This document shows, piece after piece, positions 26,781-35,517 of a stretch of DNA of 64,000 bases. The stretch lies in contig JAKAPI010000001.1 in NCBI GenBank assembly GCA_021807225.1, positions 62,001-126,000 of the forward strand, written 5' to 3'. How positions within the stretch are numbered: position 1 is the first letter of the stretch; each line of letters starts with the position of its first letter. Made by a program: the position numbers and the translations under genes. Below the pieces are notes generated by a model. That model was not told where the DNA came from. It worked only from the letters and a program-made list of their open reading frames with translations, and did not search any database. This DNA is from an archaeon. GTDB taxonomy: Archaea; Thermoproteota; Nitrososphaeria; Nitrososphaerales; UBA183.

Positions 26781-27067
26781 CAGCTCGCCTCCATGCGGAC
26801 GACGTGCTCCTTCCTCGCGATCAGCGTCTTGACCTTGTCGCCGACAGGGACGTCTACCGTCACCGCCCTCCTCCCGACTTCTGTCACCGTCCCGACAAGA
26901 CCATTGAAACGCCTGTGTGGCATCCCCTTGACCTGCGCGGGGTCTATCTTGATGACGACCTTGTCGTTCGGAGAATATTCTACGAGCATGCTGCTCAGAC
27001 CCTTCTTGGCCGGCGACGACCTCAGAAGGGACCTAGTTCTTCTCCTCGTCCCGTGCGATTTCGGCAA
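26780..27067 (-). CDS. rpl21e: 50S ribosomal protein L21e
   Basis: This 95-residue protein begins MPKSHGTRRRTRSLL and has VIKIDPAQVKGMPHRRFNGLVGTVTEVGRRAVTV, the L21e SH3-like core. The first 35 bp overlap the end of pus10 in another frame; the typical L21e N-terminus lies within that overlap, so it is real. It is coupled to rpoF. Confidence 0.94.
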   Translation of the reverse strand: MPKSHGTRRRTRSLLRSSPAKKGLSSMLVEYSPNDKVVIKIDPAQVKGMPHRRFNGLVGTVTEVGRRAVTVDVPVGDKVKTLIARKEHVVRMEAS

Positions 27068-28175
27068 ATCCGAATCCTCCTATCTCTCTGACTTTGCGGA
27101 TGTCAAAACTGCGGCAACCGACTTCGGTTTTTAAGACTTCCGACACCGATGGTGAGACGAGCTCCCCACTCACGAACCTTTTGACGGGCAGCCCCCCGTC
27201 CAGCTCGGCCCTGATGAAGAGCTTCTTCCCTCTCACCGAGGCCGAGGCGCTGTAAACCATCTTCGTTACGGGCCGGCTGTTCGGCCTTTCGAACGTGACA
27301 GATGCCCTCAGGAACGTCGATTTCAGGGCTCTGATGGCGTCTGGGTCCACTCTCCCTCTGGCTGACGCTCTGATTTCCGTCAGGAACCTGAACGAGGGGA
27401 GCCTCGTGGGTTTCGAAGGCAGCGCTTTGCCTCCCCGGACCAACACACTCCCTTTGCGGAGCCTGGCATTGAAGCTCTTGGGTAGCTTCCTCTTCTTGGG
27501 GCTCTTGATCTCTGCGACAAAGGGCCGCCCAGGGGAGAACACGCGGCTCTCCCGGTCTTCACTTCCCAGCCAGGTGAAGATTATCTTGGCGCTCCCACTG
27601 AATCTCGTCAGCTTCCCTCGGATTGCTTCTTCGACGCTCGGCTTTTGCTCGTAACCTGTCCCGCGACACGCATCGCATCCTGATCCCCGACAACTCTCGC
27701 AGAAGTTCCTTCGCTGAGCGACGCCTGGGGGTTTCGTGTATCTGCCATAGTAAAACAGCGGCTTCGTTGTGATGGAGACATCGTCAGACGCGAAGTTCGC
27801 AAGGACCACGACATCGGCGTTCTTCTTGTCGAGCCGCTTTCGGGTAATCTGGGCCAGGCGGGAAGCGACCAGCCTCGCTACCTGAGTCTTGACGGTCTCC
27901 CTTCCGATGAGCCTTAGGTCCGACCTGAGTTCATCCTCTTTTTCCTGGACCCCCTCAGGCAGGGTTACCCCTACCGCGAAGGTCTTGAACTGGTAGGGCT
28001 TAGCTCTCTTGGAGGCCAGATCTGCCACCGTCGCAATTCTCTCTATGAGGCCCCCGCAGAGGCTGCACTCTTTCCCAGTTACCAAAGAAAAGCCCTGACT
28101 CTCGGAACCCTGTCTCTCAGCGCATAAGCTACAGAGCTTGTATGCCTGCGGCTCTCTTTGCACCCTATTCTTCAC
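27033..28175 (-). CDS. pus10: tRNA pseudouridine synthase Pus10
   Basis: This 380-residue enzyme makes pseudouridine 54 and 55 in archaeal tRNA. The N-terminus has zinc CxxC pairs (CSLC and CSLCGG), and a THUMP-like region follows. A further Cys-rich loop, CESCRGSGCDACRGTGYEQKPSV, lies near residue 165. The catalytic motif is GSEDRESR before GRPF: the catalytic Asp is kept, though the usual EDxDVR is altered to EDRESR. The GTG start overlaps the SRP54 end by 11 bp. Confidence 0.9.
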   Translation of the reverse strand: MKNRVQREPQAYKLCSLCAERQGSESQGFSLVTGKECSLCGGLIERIATVADLASKRAKPYQFKTFAVGVTLPEGVQEKEDELRSDLRLIGRETVKTQVARLVASRLAQITRKRLDKKNADVVVLANFASDDVSITTKPLFYYGRYTKPPGVAQRRNFCESCRGSGCDACRGTGYEQKPSVEEAIRGKLTRFSGSAKIIFTWLGSEDRESRVFSPGRPFVAEIKSPKKRKLPKSFNARLRKGSVLVRGGKALPSKPTRLPSFRFLTEIRASARGRVDPDAIRALKSTFLRASVTFERPNSRPVTKMVYSASASVRGKKLFIRAELDGGLPVKRFVSGELVSPSVSEVLKTEVGCRSFDIRKVREIGGFGFAEIARDEEKN

Positions 28176-29487
28176 CCAAGCGCCGCATCATCTGCCTGAG
28201 TTCTCGCCCCTTGCTTGTCTTTACCAGGGACTTCATCTGTTTGTATCTGGCAAGGAGCTCTCTGACGTCCTTCTCGCTCCTTCCTGAGCCTCTGGCGATG
28301 CGTCTCAGTCTGCTGGCGTTGATAGTCTCAGGGTTCGTCTTCTCCTCTCCTGTCATGGACTGGATTATCGATTTGTACACCTTCACCCTGTCCTCGGCCT
28401 TATCGAGTTCTTTGGCGTCGACCTGGCCCGAGAAACCAGGTATCCTCTCTAGGACCTTCTTGAGCGAACCGAACTTCTTCATCTGCTCGAACTGGACGAG
28501 AAGGTCGTTCATGGTCATCTTTCCCGACATGACCCGCTGGGTCATCTTTTCGTCCACGACGACGTCGGCGTCTCTCACCATGTCCATCAGCGCCTTCAGG
28601 TCTCCCATGCCGAGCAGGCGGCCGACGAAACGGGTAGGGGCGAACTCTTCGAGGTCGTCTATTCTTTCACCTGTCCCTATGAAATAGATCTTAGCTCCTG
28701 TGGCAGCCGCGGCAGCAAGGGCCCCTCCTCCCTTCGCCGCCCCGTCCAGCTTGGTCACTATGATGCCTCCTACCGGCGCAGCTTGATGGAAGGCCAACGC
28801 CTGGTTGTAGCACTGCTGACCTATCGTCCCATCTATGACGAGCACGGTCGCGTCTGGCCTTACCCCGCCGACGACGTCCTTCATCTCCTGAAGCAGCCCC
28901 TTCTCCTCCTTGTGCCTTCCAGCGGTGTCAATGATGATGAGGTTCTTGGTCCCCTCGAACCACTTCTTCCCTGCTTTCGCTATCTTCACGGAGTCCTTCT
29001 CCCCCTCTTCGCTGAACACTTCGACCCCCGAGGCGGCAGCGAGCGTCTTGAGCTGGGCGACCGCGCCCGGTCTAAAGGTGTCCGCGGCCACGACTCCTAC
29101 CTTGAACCCACGTTTCGAGTAGAGACGGGCGAGCTTCCCGGTGGTGGTGGTCTTCCCTGAGCCCTGCACGCCAAGCATCACCAGCACAGTAGCCTTGTCC
29201 TTACCCAGCTGCAGTCCACCCTCCCCGCCCAGCAGCCGGGCCAGCTCTTCGTAGAGTATCGAGACAACCTGGTCTTTCTTGGTGACTCCGGCGGGGGGTT
29301 TCTCTTCCAGTGCCCGCTTCTGCACCCTATCGGTCACCTCCAGGGCGATCCTGACGTTGACATCAGACTGGATAAGAGCGCGCTGCAGGTCCTTCACGAA
29401 CTCTTTGACGCTCTTTTCGTCGACGACGTTCGACTTCACGATCTTGGAGATCGCGTTCTGCAAACCCTCACGGAGCGAGTCGAGCAT
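28165..29487 (-). CDS. srp54: Signal recognition particle protein SRP54
   Basis: This GTPase of about 440 residues binds 7S RNA and signal peptides. It has an N domain (MLDSLREGLQNAISKIV), G1 GVQGSGKTTTTGKLA, the DTAGRH and TKLDGAAKGG motifs, and a Met-rich M domain ending MMRRLGEE. I chose ATG 29487, the usual family start. It lies 30 nt from the TATA box at 29513-29521, giving almost no leader. GTG 29505 would sit only 12 nt from that box. Confidence 0.95.
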   Translation of the reverse strand: MLDSLREGLQNAISKIVKSNVVDEKSVKEFVKDLQRALIQSDVNVRIALEVTDRVQKRALEEKPPAGVTKKDQVVSILYEELARLLGGEGGLQLGKDKATVLVMLGVQGSGKTTTTGKLARLYSKRGFKVGVVAADTFRPGAVAQLKTLAAASGVEVFSEEGEKDSVKIAKAGKKWFEGTKNLIIIDTAGRHKEEKGLLQEMKDVVGGVRPDATVLVIDGTIGQQCYNQALAFHQAAPVGGIIVTKLDGAAKGGGALAAAAATGAKIYFIGTGERIDDLEEFAPTRFVGRLLGMGDLKALMDMVRDADVVVDEKMTQRVMSGKMTMNDLLVQFEQMKKFGSLKKVLERIPGFSGQVDAKELDKAEDRVKVYKSIIQSMTGEEKTNPETINASRLRRIARGSGRSEKDVRELLARYKQMKSLVKTSKGRELRQMMRRLGEE

Positions 29488-29512
29488 CGAAATCCGGCGA
29501 ACCACCTCCGTC

Positions 29513-29521
29513 TATTTAATA
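29513..29521. promoter_or_regulatory. Bidirectional TATA box between srp54 and dph6
   Basis: The 9-bp tatttaata reads as a TATA box on both strands (reverse complement tattaaata). It lies 30 nt from the srp54 ATG and 38 nt from the dph6 start. It is the only A/T-rich element in the 67-bp divergent gap, so it probably drives both genes. Confidence 0.55.
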
Positions 29522-29554
29522 CCTCAAAGGTGGAAACGGGACCGGTGACGTGAA

Positions 29555-30244
29555 ACGAAGGTAGCTGCCCTCTTCTCGGGGGGCAAGGACTCAGCCTACG
29601 CAGCCTGGCTGGCCACCAAGGAAGATGAGCTGGCCTGCCTGGTGACCCTTCTTCCAAAGTCAGAGACGTCATACATGTTCCACTTTCCGAACCTCGGGTG
29701 GACCAGGCTACAGTCAGAGGCGATGGGGGTTCCGCAAGTCGCTGCCGTTACCGAAGGCGTCAAGGAAGAAGAGCTCGGAGACCTGAGAAAGGCTCTGGGC
29801 GAGGCGAAATCAAGGTTTGGCATCGAAGGTCTGTATACGGGGGCTCTGGCAAGCGTCTACCAGAAGACGAGGGTGGAGAAGGTATGCTCCGACCTCGGTC
29901 TCAAATGCGTCTCTCCCCTCTGGGGGTTGGAACCCGAGTCTTATCTGCGGAAGCTGGTCATCGACGGTTTCTCGGTGATTATCGTGAGCGTGTCTGCCCT
30001 TGGGCTTGACCAAGAATGGCTCGGGAGGCTCTTGGATGAAAAAAGCATAGGCGAACTTGTCGCCCTCGGGAAGAAATACAGGTTCCACGCAGGACTGGAA
30101 GGAGGCGAAGGGGAGACTTTCGTCCTGGACGCACCATCGTTCTCAAAGCGCATAGAAGTGCTGGCATCAGCGAAACACTGGAGAGGAGATTCGGGTTATC
30201 TGGAGATAACCGATGCCAGGCTGGTAGCTAAGAAACACGGCTAA
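29555..30244 (+). CDS. dph6: Diphthine-ammonia ligase Dph6, probable ACG start
   Basis: This ATP pyrophosphatase of about 229 residues amidates diphthine on EF-2. The PP-loop SGGKDSAYAAW lies at residues 9-19, followed by the Dph6 signatures LGWTRLQSEAMGVP, YTGALASVYQKTRVEKVC and LDQEWLGRLLD, and EGGEGETFVLDAP. No ATG, GTG or TTG precedes the PP-loop: an in-frame TGA lies at 29546-29548. ACG 29555 gives MKVAALFSGGKDS if read as Met, with GGTGA (29544-29548) six bases upstream. A GTG start at 29642 would remove the ATP site. Confidence 0.85.
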   Translation, partial: TKVAALFSGGKDSAYAAWLATKEDELACLVTLLPKSETSYMFHFPNLGWTRLQSEAMGVPQVAAVTEGVKEEELGDLRKALGEAKSRFGIEGLYTGALASVYQKTRVEKVCSDLGLKCVSPLWGLEPESYLRKLVIDGFSVIIVSVSALGLDQEWLGRLLDEKSIGELVALGKKYRFHAGLEGGEGETFVLDAPSFSKRIEVLASAKHWRGDSGYLEITDARLVAKKHG

Positions 30245-31479
30245 GGAGGCGGCCTTGTCCCTAGGGTCAAGGAGACAGTCATAGGGACGCCGGCCCTGAT
30301 TATTCCCAGGTTAACAACCTGACCTGAAACCGCATGCTCCTGCAGCCAAGTGGACAGCGCATTCCCATTCGCTATCCGGGTGCCGTTGATTGAAACTATG
30401 ATGTCTCCGCCTATGTAGTACTGCGCTCCGTCGACCGTCTCCACCGTGGTCCCTGCCTTCAGCCCAGCCTGTGCCGCTGGTCCGCCCTGCACCACGCTTT
30501 CGATGAGCACTCCGTAGGTGTAGTTGGTCCCGCTGGCCTTCGCAAGGTAGTAATTCATGTCTGCCTCAGTTATGCCGATGTACGGGTGGAGGTTGTAGGA
30601 TCCGGTGGCGATCAGAGAAGGCAGTTCCTTGACGATGGTGTCAGAAGGGATGGCGAACCCGATTCCCTGCGCTCCGCTTACGATTGCGGTGGTTATCCCA
30701 ACGACTTCGCCCTGCGCATTCAGGAGCGGGCCTCCCGAGTTGCCGGGGTTGATTGGCGTGCTGATCTGGATGACATCGGCGATGGAGAAGTTCCCTGAGG
30801 TCTCGTCCTGTATGGTCCTCCCGAGCTGGCTCACCAGCCCTTCGGTCAGCGAGCCCGAAAGCCCGTAGGGGTTCCCGATTGCGACAACAGGCTGGCCCAC
30901 TCGCAGAGACGATGAAGAGGCGAACGTGAGCGGGAAGAACTCGCTGGCTGGAGCCCCCACCACCGTCAGCACCGCCAGGTCGCTGTATGGGTCGGAACCT
31001 ACGACCTTCCCCTGGTACGCATTTCCATCCTGGAACGTGACCGATATGTTGACGTCGTTCTGCACTACGTGATAGTTCGAGATAACGTAGTAGTTGCCGC
31101 CTTCCTGCACTACGAACCCTGAGCCTTCTACGCCCTGGTATGCGGCACCGAACACGGTGGTCGTCTGCTGCATCCCCTGGATAGTGACGATGCTCATGTT
31201 GGCGTATTGGTAGATCAACGTCGTGTCTATTCCCGAATAGTTTCCTGACTGTGCTCCGAGCGTAGAGCTGGAGTTCGCGGAAAGGAGCTGGAGCAAAGCG
31301 GACCTTTGCTGCTGGAGCGACTCGACAGAGCTGTTGAGGGACGCGATGTTCTGGTTGGCCTGAGCGTATTGCGAGTAGTACAACGCTGCGAGAGACGCCG
31401 AGACTATGAGCAGGACGACGACTACAGCCACAAGCGGGCCGCCGCGTGACCGTTGGGGCGACTGCGGCGCCACCTCCAA
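30241..31479 (-). CDS. Membrane-anchored HtrA/DegP-type serine protease
   Basis: This 412-residue protein is a cell-surface quality-control protease. One N-terminal TM segment (residues 15-34) is followed by an Asn/Ser-rich coiled linker, a trypsin-like domain with triad H137, D167 and S248 (in NPGNSGGPL), and a C-terminal PDZ domain (GVLIESVVQGGPAAQAGLKAG). Several N-x-S/T sites fit an external location and AglB glycosylation. The start is TTG. Its stop overlaps convergent dph6 by 4 bp. Confidence 0.93.
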   Translation of the reverse strand: MEVAPQSPQRSRGGPLVAVVVVLLIVSASLAALYYSQYAQANQNIASLNSSVESLQQQRSALLQLLSANSSSTLGAQSGNYSGIDTTLIYQYANMSIVTIQGMQQTTTVFGAAYQGVEGSGFVVQEGGNYYVISNYHVVQNDVNISVTFQDGNAYQGKVVGSDPYSDLAVLTVVGAPASEFFPLTFASSSSLRVGQPVVAIGNPYGLSGSLTEGLVSQLGRTIQDETSGNFSIADVIQISTPINPGNSGGPLLNAQGEVVGITTAIVSGAQGIGFAIPSDTIVKELPSLIATGSYNLHPYIGITEADMNYYLAKASGTNYTYGVLIESVVQGGPAAQAGLKAGTTVETVDGAQYYIGGDIIVSINGTRIANGNALSTWLQEHAVSGQVVNLGIIRAGVPMTVSLTLGTRPPP

Positions 31480-31644
31480 CTTAGACTCCTCCGTTCATTA
31501 GCTTCGGAACGAATCATCCCTTGGGTCTTCTTATCTTTGGTGTACTTCGGCTACATCCTCAGACGCTCGCCCGTCCGCGCGTTGGCCTCGGCGCCTCATT
31601 GGTACACAATCCTAAAATACAGAAAACCGGTCTTTTTGCAGGAT

Positions 31645-32469
31645 TTGTCCGCCCCTGAATCCAAACCTCAGCGGAGGCGCTTCGGGGTCGCCGTTGCGGT
31701 CCTATTGCTTGTCGGCTCTGCGCTTACGATACCACTGGTGTCTTACGGAGCCGTCGCAACATCCGCAGGTCCCGGGCCAGGGACGATGCCAAGGGTCACG
31801 GTGCTAGTCGTGCAGCCTCCGGGCCAAATCCATGGAAACGCGGTGCTCGACGGCGTCGCGACTGTTTTCGTGGTGGCGCCGCCTCAATCCGAAGGCTCGA
31901 ACCACGCGGACGAGAATGGGGCGCCCTCCAATCAGCCAGTCGCGGGAGGGACTGGGGCGCTGGTCATCGTGGCGGAGCCAGCCTTCGGAAACGGCTCCAT
32001 CCGGATTCATGAAACCGGGTTCGGGCTAGGTTCATCACCGGGGCAGGGCTTCGGGCCCTCAGGAACGTGGCTCCCGGACGGGTCCGCGGTCAGGGCAGGG
32101 TTCATGGGGGAGGGGATGGTCGTCCCATCGTCGGTATCCTCAGTCACCGCCGCTGTTCCCAAGATATGGTGGGATTTCTTTCAAAGGCGGTCGAAGTTCG
32201 AAATATACGTGGAGATGCTGGAGCTCATGAAAAGCGGCCCGATGACCCCCTTTGAGGTCGCTTTCTACGCGAGACTAAACCACAAGCGCACCAAGGAATA
32301 CGCCGAGTTCCTCGCCGACGCTGGCTATCTACAGCCAGTAACCGAAGAGGGGAGGGTGCTCTATGCTCTGACGAACGAAGGCCAGGGCTTCCTGGACCGG
32401 GTGCAGACACTGCTTGTCGCGCCGGGCATCATCGAAGGCGCTAGTCACGAATATCAGCGTGACTTTTGA
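31645..32469 (+). CDS. Single-TM protein with C-terminal winged helix
   Basis: This protein of about 274 residues starts MSAPESKPQRRR. One TM segment follows at about residues 13-34. A Gly/Pro-rich beta-like region of about 130 residues comes next, then a winged helix: FEIYVEMLELMKSGPMTPFEVAFYARLNHKRTKEYAEFLADAGYL. The winged helix resembles ArnR1-type regulators. By the positive-inside rule the C-terminus would face outside, which is odd for DNA binding. I chose TTG 31645, about 29 nt after cctaaaata. A longer frame from 31453 overlaps the HtrA gene. Confidence 0.6.
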   Translation: MSAPESKPQRRRFGVAVAVLLLVGSALTIPLVSYGAVATSAGPGPGTMPRVTVLVVQPPGQIHGNAVLDGVATVFVVAPPQSEGSNHADENGAPSNQPVAGGTGALVIVAEPAFGNGSIRIHETGFGLGSSPGQGFGPSGTWLPDGSAVRAGFMGEGMVVPSSVSSVTAAVPKIWWDFFQRRSKFEIYVEMLELMKSGPMTPFEVAFYARLNHKRTKEYAEFLADAGYLQPVTEEGRVLYALTNEGQGFLDRVQTLLVAPGIIEGASHEYQRDF

Positions 32470-32913
32470 GATTCACAAAGCCTATATCGTGAAGCGGCGC
32501 CAAACATGGATGCTCTAGATGAAGGGGTTTCGGGAAGAGCCGTCTGAGATTACCGATGAAGAGCCAAACCGTCGATAGAGCGTCTAGGGATCTGTAGGTC
32601 AGAATCTCGGCAAAGTGACTCGCTGAAAGAGATCGACCCCACTAGACCTTCTGCAGCAGCAAAGCGACGAGTACGGGCCATTCCCGCAGAACTCGTGAAC
32701 CCCTGACATGCATGCGCTACACGACAACATGGTCTTGGCGACAAGCGCCTTGGTTATGAAATGCTCCGAATTACTTTCTGTGCTTTACTGTGCTCTAAAG
32801 AAAAAACGGAGAGCGCTGGATGGCTCTTCATCGGTTTGGCAGCGTGATATTCACAAAGACGGCGCCCTTCGGCTTTGATCTGGCTAGATAGAAGAGGTGC
32901 GCGGTCGCAGGCT
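32470..32913. other. Non-coding stretch before aIF5A
   Basis: No convincing gene is seen in these 444 bp. Short frames on both strands lack coding character. An A/T-rich patch near 32755-32812 (including ctaaagaaaaaacgg) could be a terminator or a promoter for a small RNA. A short string attcacaaag occurs at both ends (near 32471 and 32852). Confidence 0.4.
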
Positions 32914-33324
32914 TCAGCTTCCGCCTTTGATCCTCATTATGCGGTTGCGGCCCATCATTGCCCAATACTCCACTTCTGCGCCCGGTGCCAGGTTCCCGGT
33001 CAGCTCGGCCATCTCTTCTGCTGTGGGTTTCGGCGTCTCAAGGACTTCAAACGTGGCAAGATCCATGATCTGAACGGTGTTGTCCATGATAGAGGTGACC
33101 TGCCCTGACCTCTTGTCTATCATGGGGATGTCGACCCTAGACTCGGCAGGCGCCACGTAACTCTTCTTCGACCCGGTGAAGAGCGATAGGGCCACCAGCC
33201 TTACCTTCGCGCTCCCGTGTTTCCCCGGCTTGAAGTGTTCGCGGCTCACGACCTTACACGGTTCGTCGTCGATGATGATGTAGCTCCCTTCTTTTACGCT
33301 GCCAAGTTCGGCTGGCCTACTCAA
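32914..33324 (-). CDS. eif5a: Translation factor aIF5A
   Basis: This 136-residue elongation/termination factor helps form difficult peptide bonds. Its SH3-like N-domain carries the hypusination loop FKPGKHGSAK, with the modified lysine at K35, and the C-domain is an OB fold (VDIPMIDKRSGQVTSIMDNTVQIMDL). The start is TTG, about 34 nt from a minus-strand TTTATTTA. The Pro before GKHG, where Thr or Ser is usual, is a small deviation. Confidence 0.94.
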   Translation of the reverse strand: MSRPAELGSVKEGSYIIIDDEPCKVVSREHFKPGKHGSAKVRLVALSLFTGSKKSYVAPAESRVDIPMIDKRSGQVTSIMDNTVQIMDLATFEVLETPKPTAEEMAELTGNLAPGAEVEYWAMMGRNRIMRIKGGS

Positions 33325-33354
33325 ATTGTAACGGGCCTGGCTCGCCGAACAAGC

Positions 33355-33362
33355 TAAATAAA
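33355..33362 (-). promoter_or_regulatory. TATA box of the aIF5A gene
   Basis: On the minus strand this reads TTTATTTA, centred 34 nt before the TTG of aIF5A. It leaves a leader of about 7 nt. The same A/T patch could serve the divergent nob1 gene, but that start is nearly 100 nt away. Confidence 0.45.
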
Positions 33363-33458
33363 CGTCTCATCGGCTGACCGTTCGTCCGGGCAAATGGAGT
33401 TGCGTCTGACGTCGGCTTTTTCGGCAAGGCAAGATTGAATCTTTGAAGGCATCCCCTA

Positions 33459-33953
33459 TTGTCTGAGCCGGCATACATCCTCGACTCCACGGCGTTCTAT
33501 GCCGGGATTCCATACCAGGGGAGCGGACGCTATTACACGACTTATCTGGTCCTCGAGGAGGTCAAGCACCACAACGTCGGCGCCTCTCTCATACACAGCC
33601 GCGTCCAGGTGACCGAGCCGTCTCCCGAGTCTCTCACCAGGGTGAGGGGCACGGCTACGAAGACCGGGGACATCGGGGCGCTGTCTCAGACCGATCTCTC
33701 GCTGCTCGCGTTGAGCCTTGACCTCATGAACAGCGAAGGGGGAGCGAGCCTGGTCACCGATGATTTTGCCGTCCGCAACGTCGCCGAAGTCCTTTCGATC
33801 CCGCTGGCGCAGACTTCGTTGAAGGGCGGCGAGTGGAGGAACATCACCTGGAAGATCTATTGCCGGGGGTGTGGGAAGACCTACACCAACCCGAAGCTGA
33901 CCGTCTGCCCTGTGTGCGGCACCCAGCTCGTCAGGAAAGCATCGAGCAGCTGA
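33459..33953 (+). CDS. nob1: rRNA maturation endonuclease Nob1
   Basis: This 164-residue protein cleaves the 3' end of 16S rRNA. The PIN domain shows YILDSTAFYAGIP at the start and LVTDDFAVRNVAEVL near residue 98, with the acidic metal-binding residues. A zinc ribbon (CRGCGKTY...CPVCGTQ) follows at 134-157. The start is TTG 33459. Domain order and length match archaeal Nob1. Confidence 0.92.
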   Translation: MSEPAYILDSTAFYAGIPYQGSGRYYTTYLVLEEVKHHNVGASLIHSRVQVTEPSPESLTRVRGTATKTGDIGALSQTDLSLLALSLDLMNSEGGASLVTDDFAVRNVAEVLSIPLAQTSLKGGEWRNITWKIYCRGCGKTYTNPKLTVCPVCGTQLVRKASSS

Positions 33954-34011
33954 ACGCGGGAAACCGTCCAGGTTCGTATATATCGGAGAAGCTCCCCAAG
34001 GAGAGCCGCAT

Positions 34012-34377
34012 TTGGACTGGACAGTACCTGCTTTCGCAGTCGGTGGAGCCGCATTGCTCGTCACAGCATACAAGCTCACTCAGTTCTCCAAGGAGCCTGA
34101 CGGCTGGTGGACCAGGGCGATACTTCAGGACAGGAGGGTCAAAGTCAGAACAGATTGGAATCTCTGCATGGGTGCGGGGAGCTGCACAGAGCTTGCTCCC
34201 GGGATGTTCAGGCTCGACTGGAGCAAGAAGAAGTCCAGGTTCGACCCTGCGCCGTTAGAGGTGCACGATGACGAGAACGCCAAGGCCGAGGAGATATTCC
34301 GGGCGGCCCAGTCATGCCCTTACAGGGCGATAGTCCTCGAGGACGCAGTGACCGGCGAGCGACTCTTCCCCACATGA
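34012..34377 (+). CDS. Membrane-anchored ferredoxin with a three-Cys site
   Basis: This 121-residue protein has one N-terminal TM helix (about residues 4-24), a short linker, and a ferredoxin domain. The cluster ligands are C52 and C58 in CMGAGSC and C102 in QSCPYRAI. The CxxAxxC...CP arrangement, with no fourth Cys, matches one-cluster 3Fe-4S ferredoxins of the type that serve P450s or other oxidoreductases. TTG 34012 lies 32 nt from gtatatat. Redox partners are not in the neighbourhood. Confidence 0.75.
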   Translation: MDWTVPAFAVGGAALLVTAYKLTQFSKEPDGWWTRAILQDRRVKVRTDWNLCMGAGSCTELAPGMFRLDWSKKKSRFDPAPLEVHDDENAKAEEIFRAAQSCPYRAIVLEDAVTGERLFPT

Positions 34378-34466
34378 GGGGACCCCCTACTCGCCTCACA
34401 TCCCAATAGAAACATCTTTCATTGGTACGCTCAGGTTTTGCTACTAATACCAAAGATACTACTGCA

Positions 34467-34474
34467 CTTATATA
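34467..34474 (+). promoter_or_regulatory. TATA box of tfb
   Basis: The strong TATA element cttatata is centred about 35 nt before the TTG of tfb. It lies in an unusually A/T-rich 120-bp gap. The predicted leader is about 10 nt and contains gtgag. Confidence 0.55.
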
Positions 34475-34505
34475 CGACTGGTTGTTTACTGAAAGTGAGT
34501 AGAAA

Positions 34506-35492
34506 TTGAGATACCCTAGAACATCGGTTTTGCAGGTTTCAGACAGGTGCCCCCAGTGCGGCAAGAGGTCACTGGTCGAGGACGCGAACACGGGCGAGCT
34601 CACGTGCAACAGCTGCGGCTTCGTGGTGACCGAACGAGCGATCGATCGCGGCCCAGAATGGCGGTCATTCAGCGACGAGAAAGGCGAGGACAAGGCGCGC
34701 ACCGGCGCTCCTACGTCGATCACCTACAGAGACATGGGTCTCTCCACCATGATAGGGAAGTACAACAGGGACGCCTCAGGACGGGCGTTCGGTTCCACGA
34801 TGCGCAGCAGCATCGACAGGCTCAGGAAGTGGGACAACCGCTCTCCGGCCTTCGGCAACCAGGAGAAGAATCTCAGCATCGCTCTGCGAGAACTAGAGAA
34901 GATGTCCGACAAGCTCGGCGTGTCGCAGGCTGTGAGGGAGCGCGCAGCTTACATCTACAGAAAGGCCTTGGAGCGCGGGCTCCTACGAGGGCGTTCCATC
35001 ATCGGCATATCTGCAGCTTCGCTCTACGCGGCGATGAGGGACACGGAGACCCCGAGGACGCTGAAAGACATCGCGGCTGCCAACAACCTCGAGAAGAAGG
35101 CTGTGGCGCGGGACTACAGGATCCTGGTCAAGGAGATGGATTTGACGATGCCTGTCGCAGACGCAGCAAGGAACGTGAACAGGATAGCTTCGAGCGTCGG
35201 CCTCTCTGAGAAGGTGGCCCGTAAGGCCATCGAGATCGTGAGGATAACCGAAGAGAAGGAGATATCAGCCGGCAAGTCTCCAATGGGGCTTGCCGCAGCA
35301 TCTCTCTATCTTGCGGGGGTTATCGAAGGAGAGGTCAAAACTCAGAAGGAGATAGCAGAAGCTGCGGGAGTCACCGAGGTGACGGTCAGGAACAGGTACA
35401 AGGGACTGAGGGCTGACATCGGCAAGCAGCTCGGGCTAGACGAAGAGCAACCAACTGGGATTGCCGTCGTCCAGAACGTTCCCACCGTTTAG
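34506..35492 (+). CDS. tfb: Transcription initiation factor B (TFB)
   Basis: This 328-residue factor recruits RNA polymerase to TBP-bound promoters. It has a zinc ribbon (CPQCGKRS...CNSCG, residues 15-38), a B-reader/B-linker with GPEWRSF, and two cyclin folds, the second with a helix-turn-helix TQKEIAEAAGVTEVTVRNRYKGL that reads the BRE. The start is TTG. The gene is complete and normal in length. Whether it is the only TFB is not visible here. Confidence 0.95.
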   Translation: MRYPRTSVLQVSDRCPQCGKRSLVEDANTGELTCNSCGFVVTERAIDRGPEWRSFSDEKGEDKARTGAPTSITYRDMGLSTMIGKYNRDASGRAFGSTMRSSIDRLRKWDNRSPAFGNQEKNLSIALRELEKMSDKLGVSQAVRERAAYIYRKALERGLLRGRSIIGISAASLYAAMRDTETPRTLKDIAAANNLEKKAVARDYRILVKEMDLTMPVADAARNVNRIASSVGLSEKVARKAIEIVRITEEKEISAGKSPMGLAAASLYLAGVIEGEVKTQKEIAEAAGVTEVTVRNRYKGLRADIGKQLGLDEEQPTGIAVVQNVPTV

Positions 35493-35517
35493 ATAGCTTC
35501 CCAACAGAAGGGAAGGC

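Noticed and set aside
32515..32570. Possible C/D box RNA (atgaa, ctga, gatgaa strings)
   Set aside because: The C boxes are incomplete and no final CTGA box lies at a suitable distance.
32550..32744. 64-residue minus-strand frame in the empty gap
   Set aside because: Mixed composition, no start signal and no family pattern.
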